Part shown: positions 41,175-49,565 of the stretch, piece after piece
Position numbering within the stretch: position 1 is the stretch's first letter
Layout of the letters: each line of letters opens with the position of its first letter
Origin: Polyangiaceae bacterium
GTDB lineage: Bacteria; Myxococcota_A; Polyangia; Polyangiales; Polyangiaceae
Reading direction: 5' to 3'
Assembly (NCBI GenBank): GCA_025936115.1
Contig: JAICTZ010000012.1
Coordinates: 1-64,000 of the forward strand
Length of the DNA: 64,000 nt
Translations under genes and position numbers: made by a program
The notes under the pieces: generated by a model
The model's database searches: none
Seen by the model: the letters and a program-made list of their open reading frames with translations, nothing else
Told to the model about the DNA's origin: nothing

Positions 41175-42929
41175 ATGAAGGTGCGTGCCGTCGCCGTCGC
41201 TTCCGAGCGCAGCAATGCGATCGGCACCGTCGAGCTCGAGTGCACGCCGCACGGCCTCATGCTCGTGCACCTCGGCGTGGGTTCGTTCAGCGAGCACTAC
41301 GCGCCCGGCGCCCTCACGACGGGCACGCGCGTGCTCGTGCCGTGGGCCGCGATCGAACGCGCCGAAGCCGAAGCCGACCGGCTCTTTCTAGCGTTCGATC
41401 CCGCGCTGAGCCCGCACCATCGGCTCCTGCTCGCGAACTTCTCGACGGGCCAGAGCGTCGAGCCGCAGAGCGTCCAGCGCCAGCGCCTGATCGTGCGGCT
41501 CGCAGCCGGCTCGGGGGCGCTCATCGTCGCGCTCGCCGCGGCCGAAGCCGCCAGTCGCTTGCTCGGCACCGGCCCCGCGCTCGCGACGGGTCTCGCGCTC
41601 GGCGGCGCCGTGGCCGTGTTGCTCGTCGGCCTCTTCGCCGATCGGCTACTCGCGCAAGGGACCGAGCCGCCCCCCGACGGCGTGCGCGAAGCGTTCGAGC
41701 GCGAAATGGACGTCTACCTGCCGGCGCTCGAGCGCTCGGAAGTGCCGGCGGCGCCGAAGAAGTTCCGAAAGTTCACGCTGGCCGAGCTCCAGGGGCTCTT
41801 GCCGCGCACGACGTTCGCCGTCGTCGTCACCCTCACGGCGAGCGGCCTCGCTTTCGTTTTGGTCGCGCACTGGGCGCTCAGCGGCGAGCCCGAGCGGCGT
41901 CCGCTCGCGGCCGCCTACGACAATCGGCGGACGCGTCCCGCCGCGGCCCCGCCCGACGAACCCGAACCTACGGCGGCGCGTCCCGCGATTCACTCCGCGG
42001 CGGCCGCGCCCAAACCCGGCGCGCCGCCCCCGCCGTCGGCCGCGGGCGAGCTTCGGCTCGGCGATCCGTGCCGCTGCGCGCGCGCCGATTCCCTGCTCTG
42101 GGCCGAGCCGCCGCCGCGCCTCAGCGTGCTCGTGTTGAAGCAGCGCGTGCGTCCGGGTCGCGGCGCGCTCGAGCACGAGAGCGTGCGCAAGCGCTACACC
42201 GACCTCGACGTCGCCGTCGTCAACAACGGCGCGAGCGAGCTCAAGCAAATCACGCTGCAAGTGCTGTTCTTCACGCGCGACGCCGCCACCTCGCGCAAGG
42301 CTCAAACCGACAACCGCCCGCTCTTTTTCGAAGGCCCGCTCGTCGGCGGCCAAGCCATCAAATGGAGCACCGACGCCGAGGGCACCGAAGTCGAAATCCA
42401 AGGGCCGGCCCTCGGCAGCCTCGGAGCCGATGGCGAATCCGCGGCGCCGTCCGATCGCTTCGCCGAGCTGCTCGAGGCGCACCACCGCCCCGTGCGGCTT
42501 CACGCCGTGATGATGCTCGCCTACCTCGGCGACCCGCGCGCGCGCGAAGCGCTGCTCAAGCTGCGCGAAGCGTTACGCGAAGACGAAGCGCCGTACCTCG
42601 ACCGCCTGCTCCAAGCGACCTCGGAGCTTCGCGTCTGCCGGCTCGCCGTCAAACAAGAGCTCGGGGGCGGCAGCGTGAGCGGCTGCCTGTTCAATAACGC
42701 GGCCGAGAGCAAGAAGGACCTCGGCATCAAGCTGCGCGGCCTCGACGCGCCCGTGCTCGCGAGCGATCCCGTGGGCAACCCGCCGAACCTCGTCGCCGAA
42801 GACGTGCTCACGGTTCCGGGCGAGCTCCCGAGCCAAGCGGGCGTCGTGTTTTCCGGCCGTTTGCCGTCGCTCGACGCCGTCCCCGCCGCGTGGGAAGCCA
42901 TCGCCGACCGGCGAGATTTGCTGCGCTAG
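41175..42929 (+). CDS. Hypothetical membrane protein with HEAT-like C-terminal segment
   Basis: A protein of about 584 residues of no recognised family. Residues 1-105 form a soluble domain of strand-rich character (TVELECTPHGLMLVHLGVGSFSE). Hydrophobic segments follow near 113-130, 135-155 and 215-232, then a Pro/Ala-rich linker, a strand-rich domain around LDVAVVNNGASELKQITLQVLFFT, and a helical stretch (HAVMMLAYLGDPRAREALLKLREAL) resembling a HEAT repeat. It may use GTG at 41163 (4 residues longer); AGGGTG lies about 9 bases before the ATG I chose. Its end overlaps the convergent HxlR gene by 4 bases. Confidence 0.7.
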   Translation: MKVRAVAVASERSNAIGTVELECTPHGLMLVHLGVGSFSEHYAPGALTTGTRVLVPWAAIERAEAEADRLFLAFDPALSPHHRLLLANFSTGQSVEPQSVQRQRLIVRLAAGSGALIVALAAAEAASRLLGTGPALATGLALGGAVAVLLVGLFADRLLAQGTEPPPDGVREAFEREMDVYLPALERSEVPAAPKKFRKFTLAELQGLLPRTTFAVVVTLTASGLAFVLVAHWALSGEPERRPLAAAYDNRRTRPAAAPPDEPEPTAARPAIHSAAAAPKPGAPPPPSAAGELRLGDPCRCARADSLLWAEPPPRLSVLVLKQRVRPGRGALEHESVRKRYTDLDVAVVNNGASELKQITLQVLFFTRDAATSRKAQTDNRPLFFEGPLVGGQAIKWSTDAEGTEVEIQGPALGSLGADGESAAPSDRFAELLEAHHRPVRLHAVMMLAYLGDPRAREALLKLREALREDEAPYLDRLLQATSELRVCRLAVKQELGGGSVSGCLFNNAAESKKDLGIKLRGLDAPVLASDPVGNPPNLVAEDVLTVPGELPSQAGVVFSGRLPSLDAVPAAWEAIADRRDLLR

Positions 42930-43600
42930 GCAAGACGCGGCGAGATTTCTTCCGAGCTCGGCTCGCGCTCGGCAAATGCCGCAAGCAGCGCGTCGAACGC
43001 CGTACTCGCGCCCTCGACTCCGAGCTTGCCTTCCTGCACGAGCGCGCGCGCGTCGGCGCCCTGAAAGAGCCACGCGCGCACGTGCGAAAGACGTCCGTTC
43101 ACGCGCACGTCGGGACGCGCGGCGCCTCCCTCGGTGACGCTGAGCCGCGCGGGCGTGAACGCGAGCTCGAACACGCGTTCGTCCACGCCGAGCTCTGCGA
43201 CCAGCGCGAGCCCGCCGCGATAGCGGCGCTTGAGCGACAAGAGCGCCCAACCGATGTTCACCGTGTCCGCCTTGGTCGGCCGATCCATGAAGCGGCCGCC
43301 CCAGCGTGCGAGCTCCATTAACGCGGGCTCGAGTGCGCGACCTGCGGGCGTGAGCTCGTACACAGTGGCGCGTACGGGCGGCGGCGTCTTCCGCTTCACG
43401 ACGAGGTCCATCTGCTCGAGCTCACGCAATCGCGCCGCGAGCAGGTTCGTCGTGAGCCCGGGGAGCTCTTCGAGTAGGTCGCTGTAGCGGCGTGGCCCGA
43501 GCATGAGGTCGCGCACGACGAGCAGCGTCCAGCGCTCGCCGACGTGGTCGAGCGCCCGGGCAAGTCCGCAAAATTGCTTGTAGTTTCGTCGGCGATCCAT
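42926..43600 (-). CDS. HxlR-family winged-helix transcriptional regulator
   Basis: A 224-residue regulator. The N-terminal 115 residues are a complete HxlR winged helix (CGLARALDHVGERWTLLVVRDLMLGPRRYSDLLEELPGLTTN, then LAARLRELEQMDLVVKRK). The first motif contains the conserved Cys typical of redox- or electrophile-sensing members. The extra C-terminal 100 residues (SHVRAWLFQGADARALVQEGK) are SCP2-like in appearance. It faces the membrane protein gene at 43665, with a palindromic operator in between, so autoregulation and control of that neighbour are likely. Confidence 0.92.
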   Translation of the reverse strand: MDRRRNYKQFCGLARALDHVGERWTLLVVRDLMLGPRRYSDLLEELPGLTTNLLAARLRELEQMDLVVKRKTPPPVRATVYELTPAGRALEPALMELARWGGRFMDRPTKADTVNIGWALLSLKRRYRGGLALVAELGVDERVFELAFTPARLSVTEGGAARPDVRVNGRLSHVRAWLFQGADARALVQEGKLGVEGASTAFDALLAAFAEREPSSEEISPRLA

Positions 43601-43610
43601 GCTCGGTCAG

Positions 43611-43640
43611 CTTAGTGCAGTTAAAGCACTAAGCACTAAT
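43611..43640. promoter_or_regulatory. Probable HxlR operator
   Basis: A perfect inverted repeat, cttagtgc-N7-gcactaag (43611-43633), with a third half-site gcactaat (43633-43640). It starts 10 bases upstream of the HxlR start and ends 24 bases from the membrane protein start, in an unusually AT-rich stretch (ttaaagcactaagcactaataaaaaataaa). The position suits a shared repressor site. Confidence 0.65.
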
Positions 43641-43664
43641 AAAAAATAAAGTAAGGTGCGGCGC

Positions 43665-44417
43665 ATGGCATCGAACCTCGTGCGCTTCGGCATTCCGAGC
43701 ATCGCGCTCCTGCTCGCGGCTGCGTTCGTCTGGGCGGTCCACTACACGGCGTTCAAAGCGGGAGTCGAAGCCGCTCGGTGCCGCCGGCACACGCTCGTCG
43801 CGGCCCTCGCCGTCGCCAGCTACCTCGCCGCCATCGCGGCGCTCGCCCTGAGCGGACTGCTCGCGCGCTTCGACGTGCTGCCACCGCCGCTCATGCTCTG
43901 GGTCGTCTCGATCTTCGGCGCGGCGCTCGGCGTCGGCCTGTCACCGCTCGGGCGTCGCCTGGCCGACGAGCTGCCGTTCGCGGTGCTCGTCGGCTTTCAG
44001 GCGTTCCGCCTGCCGCTCGAGCTCGTCATGCACCGCGCCGCGACCGACAAGGTGATGCCCAGCGTGATGTCCTTCGGCGGCTACAACTTCGACATCGCGA
44101 GCGGCGCCACGGCGTTGCTCTTGGGCCTCGCGCTTTCGCGCGGTCACGTCCCGCGCGCGCTCGTCGTCGCCTGGAACGCGCTCGGCTCCCTACTTTTGGC
44201 CGTGATCGTCACGATTGCGTTCCTCTCGACCCCGCTCATCCGCGCGTTCGGCGACGCCCAGATCAACACCTGGGTGACTCAGTTCCCTTACGCTTGGATG
44301 GCCGTGATGGTCGCGAGCGCCCTGCTCGGGCACGTGCTCGTCGCGCGGAAGCTCCGCCACACTTCATGTGCAGCGAATTCGCGGTTCCCGCGCACGAACG
44401 TGAGCGCCATCGTCTAA
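43665..44417 (+). CDS. Hypothetical seven-helix membrane protein
   Basis: A 250-residue integral membrane protein with about seven hydrophobic segments, a basic first loop (AARCRRHT), and a short C-terminus (KLRHTSCAANSRF). No family is recognised. I start at the ATG at 43665, with AAGGTG 6 bases upstream; a GTG at 43656 is possible but overlaps that site. It lies opposite the HxlR gene across the operator, so it is probably its target. The gene ends just before a low-GC block of small lipoproteins. Confidence 0.7.
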   Translation: MASNLVRFGIPSIALLLAAAFVWAVHYTAFKAGVEAARCRRHTLVAALAVASYLAAIAALALSGLLARFDVLPPPLMLWVVSIFGAALGVGLSPLGRRLADELPFAVLVGFQAFRLPLELVMHRAATDKVMPSVMSFGGYNFDIASGATALLLGLALSRGHVPRALVVAWNALGSLLLAVIVTIAFLSTPLIRAFGDAQINTWVTQFPYAWMAVMVASALLGHVLVARKLRHTSCAANSRFPRTNVSAIV

Positions 44418-44456
44418 AGCGCCGCAACGGGGGTTTTCACTGCACCGCTCGCGTCA

Positions 44457-44921
44457 TTAGGGGCTGCAGGCATCCCACGTCGACGAGGTCCCGGTGCCCG
44501 CGACATTGCAGAATTGGACCCCACACGTCGCGCTTCTCGGCGTGCACGTTGCACCGGTACTCGTGTCGCAAGATCGCGTCTGCCCCCAGTAGCATTCGCA
44601 ATTCGGGTAAAGGCCCGTGACGTAGCAATGTTGGTTGCTCCAGACGGCATGCACGCAGGGAGTACGAATACAGGCGGACTGCCCGGCTACGCCGACCGCC
44701 AGCCAGGCAATCGAGCTGGTGCCGCCCGTGCTGCAGTCCGCCGCGGGGATGTTGGTCACATCGGTCTCAGTCGCGCCAAAGGTGTCCTCGCCACTAGCGC
44801 AACCACCCATACAGAGCAGGCCCACTGCGGCAACGATGCAGCCTCCCCATATGGTTCGTCCTAAACTGGAGCGTACGGTGGTCCTGAAATGGATTGCCCT
44901 CATCGTGGTGCCGTGACGCAT
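44457..44921 (-). CDS. Small Cys-rich lipoprotein, copy 1
   Basis: A protein of up to 154 residues with a lipobox (GLLCMGGC). The mature part carries AWLAVGVAGQSACIRTPC, VTGLYPNCECYWGQT, and CGVQFCNVAGTG, shared almost exactly with the gene at 46578 and with the remnant at 45101. Ten or more cysteines suggest a compact disulphide fold. The start is uncertain: the ATG at 44921 is at the position of the ATG in the remnant copy; 44903 would shorten the leader. No function is recognised. It is an isolated minus-strand gene and is separated by about 180 bases from the remnant. Confidence 0.75.
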   Translation of the reverse strand: MRHGTTMRAIHFRTTVRSSLGRTIWGGCIVAAVGLLCMGGCASGEDTFGATETDVTNIPAADCSTGGTSSIAWLAVGVAGQSACIRTPCVHAVWSNQHCYVTGLYPNCECYWGQTRSCDTSTGATCTPRSATCGVQFCNVAGTGTSSTWDACSP

Positions 44922-45100
44922 ATACCTGGGACTTGGGCGCGGAAATGGTAACTACTTGAGTAGTTCGTGGAGTCGATGAGCGTGTCGGCTGGTGGCGTTT
45001 CGTGCCATCTGAACTGCTATCGAGTGGCTTGAATTCGTGATAGCGACCACTTCCAGTTCGGTAGCTGCTGCGATCGGTGCGCACTTTGAGCTGTGTCAAT

Positions 45101-45273
45101 TCATAGCGGGGTGGCACGGTGGTTCCCACACCGATTGGTTGTCGATCCGGTACCTTTGACGCTGCAAATGGAGAGCAGGCCGAAGGCAGCCATGGCGCCG
45201 TCGGCCAATATCGTGCGCCTTAGACTGGCGCGCACCCTGGCCGTCTTGCGGTGAGCTGGCGTCCTGGACGCAT
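45101..45273 (-). pseudogene. Deletion remnant of the small Cys-rich lipoprotein family
   Basis: Read leftward, the region starts like copy 1 (VRASLRRTI against VRSSLGRTI; AAFGLLS against AAVGLLC). It then jumps directly to the end of the protein (CSVKGTGSTTNRC, compare CSVTGTGSTTQSV in copy 3) and stops at 45101. The middle of the gene, about 95 codons, is missing, and the start ATG is out of frame. Upstream and downstream sequence is conserved with the intact copies, so this is a decayed family member. Confidence 0.8.
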
Positions 45274-45306
45274 ACACTCAGGAGCTAGGCGCCGAAATGG
45301 TAACTA

Positions 45307-45322
45307 GTGCACCGGGACTGAG
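45307..45322 (+). repeat. Left terminal inverted repeat of IS630-type element
   Basis: gtgcaccgggactgag, exact complement of the right end at 46421-46436. Two more symmetrical bases each side (acta / tagt) include the duplicated TA. Confidence 0.93.
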
Positions 45323-45363
45323 TTGAGGTCAATTTTCGGGAGGCTTGCCTCGTCCAATTGTGC

Positions 45364-46439
45364 ATGGGACGAAGCAAGCCGTTGAAACTGAGCGGCCCGG
45401 ATCGAAAGAGTTTGGAGAAGCTGGTCGCGCGACGGTCGGCGCCCGCGGGGCAGGTGCGTCGGGCGCGTGTCGTGCTGTTGAGCGCTGACGGTTTGGCCGG
45501 CAAAGAGATCGCGAAACGCGTGGGATCTCCCCGGAATATGTCTCGCGCATCCGACGCAGATTCGAGGAAACCGGCGTGGCCGGGCTCGCGGAGCGGCGGC
45601 GAGGTGGGCGCAAGGATCATGCCGTGGCGGCCGAAACAATCGAGCGAATAATTCAGACCACTCTCTCGCCGCCGCCAGCGGGGCGGACGCGTTGGACGAC
45701 GCGGCTTCTGGGCAAGAAGTTCGATCTCGCCAACCGCAGTATCTCGAGGATCCTGCGCGCCAACGGCCTCAAGCCGCACCTGGTCCGCACGTACAAGGTC
45801 AGTCGGGACCCGGAGTTTGCCGCCAAAGTCAGCGACATCGTCGGCCTCTATCTCAACCCGCCTGAGAACGCGATCGTGCTCAGCGTCGACGAGAAGACGC
45901 AGATCCAGGCGCTCGAGCGAACCCAGTTGCCGCTGCCGCTGAGACAGGGGCGAGCGGCCCGTCACACTCACGACTACAAGCGCCACGGCGTGCTCGATCT
46001 CTATGCAGCGCTGAACGTGGCGACGGGCGAGGTTGCCCACGAATGCACAGACAGCCATACGGCCGCCGACTTCCTCGACTTCATGCAGCTCGTTGCCCGC
46101 CTCAACCCACGCAGAGAGCTGCACGTCGTGCTCGACAACTCATCGACTCACAGCACGCCCAACAAGGCGTGGCTCGCCAAAAATCCGCGCATTCGCTTCC
46201 ACTACACGCCCACCAGCGCCTCCTGGCTCAACCAAGTCGAAGGCTTCTTCGGTATCCTCGCCAAACAGTCGCTCCGCGCCACCGACTTCCCCAACAAGAA
46301 GGCGCTCCGAGCCCATCTCGCCTCCTACATCGCCGCCTGGAACCAAGATCCAACTCCCTTCATCTGGACCAAGCCCGCTGCCGCCATCATCAGAAGCCAC
46401 CGCCGGATGCTTGATCGGATCTCAGTCCCGGTGCACTAG
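45364..46439 (+). pseudogene. IS630-family transposase, frameshifted
   Basis: The first frame (from the ATG at 45364) encodes a helix-turn-helix start, MGRSKPLKLSGPDRKS then RARVVLLSADGLAGKEIAKRVG. After about 45522 the reading must shift by one base to continue as ISPEYVSRIRRRFEETGVAGLAERR. The rest is intact: VDEKTQIQALER (first Asp), VLDNSSTHST (second Asp) and SWLNQVEGFFGIL (Glu) form the DDE triad. Compared with related sequences, one base appears missing at gtgggatctcc. That site is not a slippery heptamer, so I favour a disabling mutation over programmed frameshifting. The C-terminus is encoded by the right inverted repeat, and the stop codon TAG uses the flanking TA. Confidence 0.88.
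46421..46436 (-). repeat. Right terminal inverted repeat of IS630-type element
   Basis: ctcagtcccggtgcac, exact complement of the left end. It also encodes the last residues of the transposase. Confidence 0.93.
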
Positions 46440-46577
46440 TGAGGGGTTCGCCGGTCGATCCCCGTGTTTGCGGTGCCATTCGTGCTGTCACGGCGGCTAT
46501 CGAGTGGCTTGAATTCGTGATCCCGAGCCACTTCAGCATGCCAATGCGATCGGCGAGCACTGTAGCCTGTGGTCAAT

Positions 46578-47063
46578 TTACAGCGTGTGGCACGTCTTTT
46601 CCCAGACCGACTGCGTAGTCGATCCGGTGCCTGTGACACTGCAGAATTGGACGCCGCACGCCGTACTACCCGGGGAGCACAGCAGACCAGTAGACGTACT
46701 GCAGGACTGGGTCTGGCCTTGGTAGCACTCACAATTAGGGTAAAGTCCAGTCACGAAGCATTGCGATACGGTCGATTTCCACACGGCATGCGCGCACGGA
46801 AGGCGAAGGCAATCGAGCTGCGACGCAACATCGACCGCTAGCCATGCGATGGAAGGGCTTCCGCTGACTGCGCCAGAGCCTCCCGTCGTGCTGGTGCCAC
46901 CGGCGCCAATCGTGCCACCCGTGCCAGCTGCGGTCGCGTCGTCGTCGCTGCTGCTGCCGCAGCCGCTGCCGCAGATGCTGACGATTACGGCCAGTGCGCA
47001 GCCGGCCCATATGGCACGGTCTCGGCGGTTTCCACGCGTAGCGGAGAAATATCCCGAGCTCAT
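46578..47063 (-). CDS. Small Cys-rich lipoprotein, copy 3
   Basis: A 161-residue lipoprotein. The start at 47063 (MSSGYFSATR) is supported by AAGGAGA 7 bases upstream. The lipobox is near ICGSGC, followed by a Gly/Thr/Ser-rich linker absent from copy 1. The core AWLAVDVASQLDCLRLPC, VTGLYPNCECYQGQT, CGVQFCSVTGTGST matches copy 1. It begins 41 bases after the SUMF1-like lipoprotein gene on the same strand and may be the last gene of that unit. No known family. Confidence 0.8.
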   Translation of the reverse strand: MSSGYFSATRGNRRDRAIWAGCALAVIVSICGSGCGSSSDDDATAAGTGGTIGAGGTSTTGGSGAVSGSPSIAWLAVDVASQLDCLRLPCAHAVWKSTVSQCFVTGLYPNCECYQGQTQSCSTSTGLLCSPGSTACGVQFCSVTGTGSTTQSVWEKTCHTL

Positions 47064-47103
47064 TGCTAATCTCCTTTTGGTCTCAGAAAATGGCGGGAAA
47101 AGC

Positions 47104-48609
47104 CTAGAGATCACGGACGCAACGAAAGCCGGCGTAAGCTTTGCGACCTGTCGCCACGAGTGCATACCGTGTCTCTGCCAAGACCAGGGTGTCCGGATCT
47201 TGGTATGAGCCGCCACGCAATGTCTTAGCGAAGTAGCCATCTGTTACGCCACAGTCGTTGCAGCTCGGAGTCCGCAATGGGCAGTCCTGATATCCGTTCC
47301 ACGTCCACTCTGCAACATTGCCGGCAAGATCCTCGTGTCCCCAGCGCCCCTTGCCCAGGGGGTGCGTACCCACGGGCGAGGGTTCGGCTGGCGCCATGTC
47401 GGATGTATACACGCAATGGTCTGAATCGATGTGGTGATCAGTTGAATCTTCTGACCAAGGATACGGCAGACGATCGACGCCTCCTTCTGCCGCATGGTTC
47501 CATTCCGCCTCCGTAGGTAAGCGCCCGCCATCCCAGATACAGAACGCCTGAGCCTCGTACCACGTCACGCAGTTCATCGGTTGCTGCTCGTGGTCGAGCT
47601 GAGCCCCGGGGAGCGGCGCTTGGTCCGTCCACATGAGCGGGCCGTCACAAGTCTGAAGCGCTGCGCTCAGGTCGGTCGCCTTTTCAGGCAGGAAACGATC
47701 TGACCAATCCGATCCCCATCCGTTATCGTCCGGGTTTTGAAGGTTTCTTCCACTGCCGACCGTTGGTTTCGCGGCCTCGTATTGGGTAAAAAAGCGGCGA
47801 AACCGAGCGACGGTGACCTCGAACACGTCCAGCGAATGAGGCGTGAGGTGGGTTGGTGATTGTGGATCGATACCCCTGTCTAGGCAATTGCTAATGCAAG
47901 AGCTGTCACAACTCTGGATGAACCAGCCCGCCAACATTGGCAGCGAGCGGCAGCAACTCTGCGAGTCGCACGCGTTGGGCGGCACGCCGTCACAGCTACG
48001 GACGATCATGCAAACACCGTCACCCTGGCAGACGTCCTCATGGCACGCCGACTCCCCATCCACGATGTTTCCGTCGCCGTCGCAGACGAAACACGCCGGG
48101 CACACTGCGGGTTCGCCGCCGCCGCCGCCTTCGCCCGCGCCGCCCGAGCTGATGCCGCCTTCGTTGCCGCCCGCTTCGCCGCCTTCCCCGCCTTCGCCCG
48201 CGGAGGCGCCAAGCGACATGCCGCCGGTCGCTGGTTCGCCGGCTTTGCCGCCCGTTGCGGGCGAGGTGCCGCCCGTGCCGCCTGCTGCTCGGCGGCCCGC
48301 TTGGCCGCCTTTTGCTCCGGGATCACCAGCCGTGCCCGTGCCGCCGACTCCGCCGGTTTCTCTGCCGGTTGACCCCCCGGCGCCAGGCGCTTGGCCCGAG
48401 GCGCCCGCATCGCCGCAGGCGGTCGCGCACTCGCACACACGATGGACACAACGTTCGTTCGCGCGGCAATCCGCGTCGGCCACACAGGCGACGAGGACTT
48501 CGGAATCGTTCAAGCCAATGACCTTCGAGCAGCCGACACCGAGCAACAACGTCGCGGTCGCCATGCGCGACCACGTGAAGACGGAGGTCTTGCGGTGGGC
48601 GCGCGTCAC
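47104..48609 (-). CDS. SUMF1/FGE-sulfatase-domain lipoprotein
   Basis: A lipoprotein of about 501 residues. I start at the GTG at 48609, which overlaps the upstream stop as GTGA and gives a good signal peptide ending at the lipobox LLGVGC. A Cys segment (CVADADCRANERCVHRVC) leads into a Gly-rich linker of about 130 residues. A SUMF1-like domain follows: LDVFEVTVARFRRF, PMNCVTWYEAQAFCIWDGGRLPTEAEWNHAA, LAGNVAEWTWNGY and TLRGGSYQD, ending YAGFRCVRDL. The catalytic cysteine pair of true formylglycine-generating enzymes, which follows GGS, is absent, so it is more likely a binding or structural protein. Confidence 0.88.
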   Translation of the reverse strand: MTRAHRKTSVFTWSRMATATLLLGVGCSKVIGLNDSEVLVACVADADCRANERCVHRVCECATACGDAGASGQAPGAGGSTGRETGGVGGTGTAGDPGAKGGQAGRRAAGGTGGTSPATGGKAGEPATGGMSLGASAGEGGEGGEAGGNEGGISSGGAGEGGGGGEPAVCPACFVCDGDGNIVDGESACHEDVCQGDGVCMIVRSCDGVPPNACDSQSCCRSLPMLAGWFIQSCDSSCISNCLDRGIDPQSPTHLTPHSLDVFEVTVARFRRFFTQYEAAKPTVGSGRNLQNPDDNGWGSDWSDRFLPEKATDLSAALQTCDGPLMWTDQAPLPGAQLDHEQQPMNCVTWYEAQAFCIWDGGRLPTEAEWNHAAEGGVDRLPYPWSEDSTDHHIDSDHCVYTSDMAPAEPSPVGTHPLGKGRWGHEDLAGNVAEWTWNGYQDCPLRTPSCNDCGVTDGYFAKTLRGGSYQDPDTLVLAETRYALVATGRKAYAGFRCVRDL

Positions 48610-49565
48610 CGGCGCACCTCGACCATGAGCCACGTGCCGGTCGCGCGTAGGCCGCCGCGCGCCGACTCGCTGCGCGCCGGCGAGGAACCCGGATTGATGA
48701 GCCAAAGAACTACCCCTCCCGTCGTGGCGACAGCGCCTAAACCGATCATCCAGCTCGAAACGCGCGCTTTGGAACGCGCGCTGTCTCGAAGATCGATGCC
48801 GGCCTGGGTGCAGGCGTTACCCGCGCAATGTTGCAGGGAATCGTCGTAGGTGTGCTGAGCGCTGACGCCGAAGACGGCGCCGACGACCAGCGCCGAGAGT
48901 CCGGTGCCCGTGATGATCGCCGCGGGTACACGCCAATCCATGCCTGGACGGGGGGCGGCGACGGGCGCGGGCGCGGGCGGCGGCGGCGGTGCGGGCGGAA
49001 GCTCGGGGATTTGGAGGACCAGCGTCGCACCGAGATCGTCGGCGGTGATGCTGCGGCGCCAGGGTTCGCGCCCTGGTGCGGCCGCTTCGATCAAGCTTTC
49101 TCCAGGGTCGAGCGGGATCGGTAGGCCGTCGTAATTCTCGACGAGCTCGCCGTTGATGCGCACGGCGAGGGCGGAAGTGCCCGGTGGGGTGACGATTTGC
49201 AGCTTGGTGAGGGTGGGGCCGAGTAACGCCATGGCCTGGAGCGCGCGCTCGCGCACTTCGTCATTTTTTTCGGCTTGCGCGCTGCGCGCGGCTTCGCGAT
49301 AGGTCTTGAACGCGGTGGCCTTGCGGCCGAGACGCGCGTAGCAAGTGCCGAGGTTCAAGAGCGTCGCGCTACTCGCGTCGAGCTTTTGGCTCTTCAAGAA
49401 CTCGGGGACGGCGTCGGAACAGTGGTCGGCTTTCATGAGCTCGACCGCATGCCGGAAGAGCGCATCGGCGTGGGAAGCGTCGTCTTCGCTGGCCCATGTC
49501 ACGCGTTCGACGGCCAAACCGCCGAACAAGCCGAGACAAAGTAGCGCCGCCGCCGAGGGTCTCAT
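48606..49565 (-). CDS. Exported TPR-type protein with C-terminal membrane helices
   Basis: A 319-residue protein. After a signal peptide (MRPSAAALLCLGLFGGL), residues 30-110 contain TPR-like helices (HADALFRHAVELMKADHCSDAVPEFLKSQKLDASSATLLNLGTCYARLG). A strand-rich segment follows (TKLQIVTPPGTSALAVRINGE), resembling a PEGA-type surface domain. After a Pro-rich spacer there are two hydrophobic helices (about 231-252 and 284-304). This architecture is frequent downstream of Ser/Thr kinases in myxobacteria. It begins by a 4-base overlap with the kinase stop and ends by a 4-base overlap with the SUMF1-like gene. Confidence 0.8.
   Translation of the reverse strand: MRPSAAALLCLGLFGGLAVERVTWASEDDASHADALFRHAVELMKADHCSDAVPEFLKSQKLDASSATLLNLGTCYARLGRKATAFKTYREAARSAQAEKNDEVRERALQAMALLGPTLTKLQIVTPPGTSALAVRINGELVENYDGLPIPLDPGESLIEAAAPGREPWRRSITADDLGATLVLQIPELPPAPPPPPAPAPVAAPRPGMDWRVPAAIITGTGLSALVVGAVFGVSAQHTYDDSLQHCAGNACTQAGIDLRDSARSKARVSSWMIGLGAVATTGGVVLWLINPGSSPARSESARGGLRATGTWLMVEVRR

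Larger units (their letters stand above)
45307..46436 (+). mobile_element. IS630-type insertion sequence, 1130 bp
   Basis: The element has perfect 16-bp terminal inverted repeats (gtgcaccgggactgag at 45307-45322; complement at 46421-46436) and is flanked by TA dinucleotides at 45305-45306 and 46437-46438, the target duplication used by the IS630-Tc1-mariner superfamily. It carries one transposase gene broken by a frameshift. The paralogous repeat near 44940 shows what the empty site looks like. Confidence 0.93.

Noticed and set aside
45515..45535. Programmed ribosomal frameshift in the IS630 transposase
   Set aside because: No slippery heptamer or stimulatory structure is seen at the junction; a single-base loss explains it more simply.
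47104..48609. SUMF1-like protein as a true formylglycine-generating enzyme acting on the neighbouring Cys-rich lipoproteins
   Set aside because: The catalytic cysteines after GGS are missing, and the lipoproteins carry C-[ST]-P-x-S but not the required C-x-P-x-R motif.
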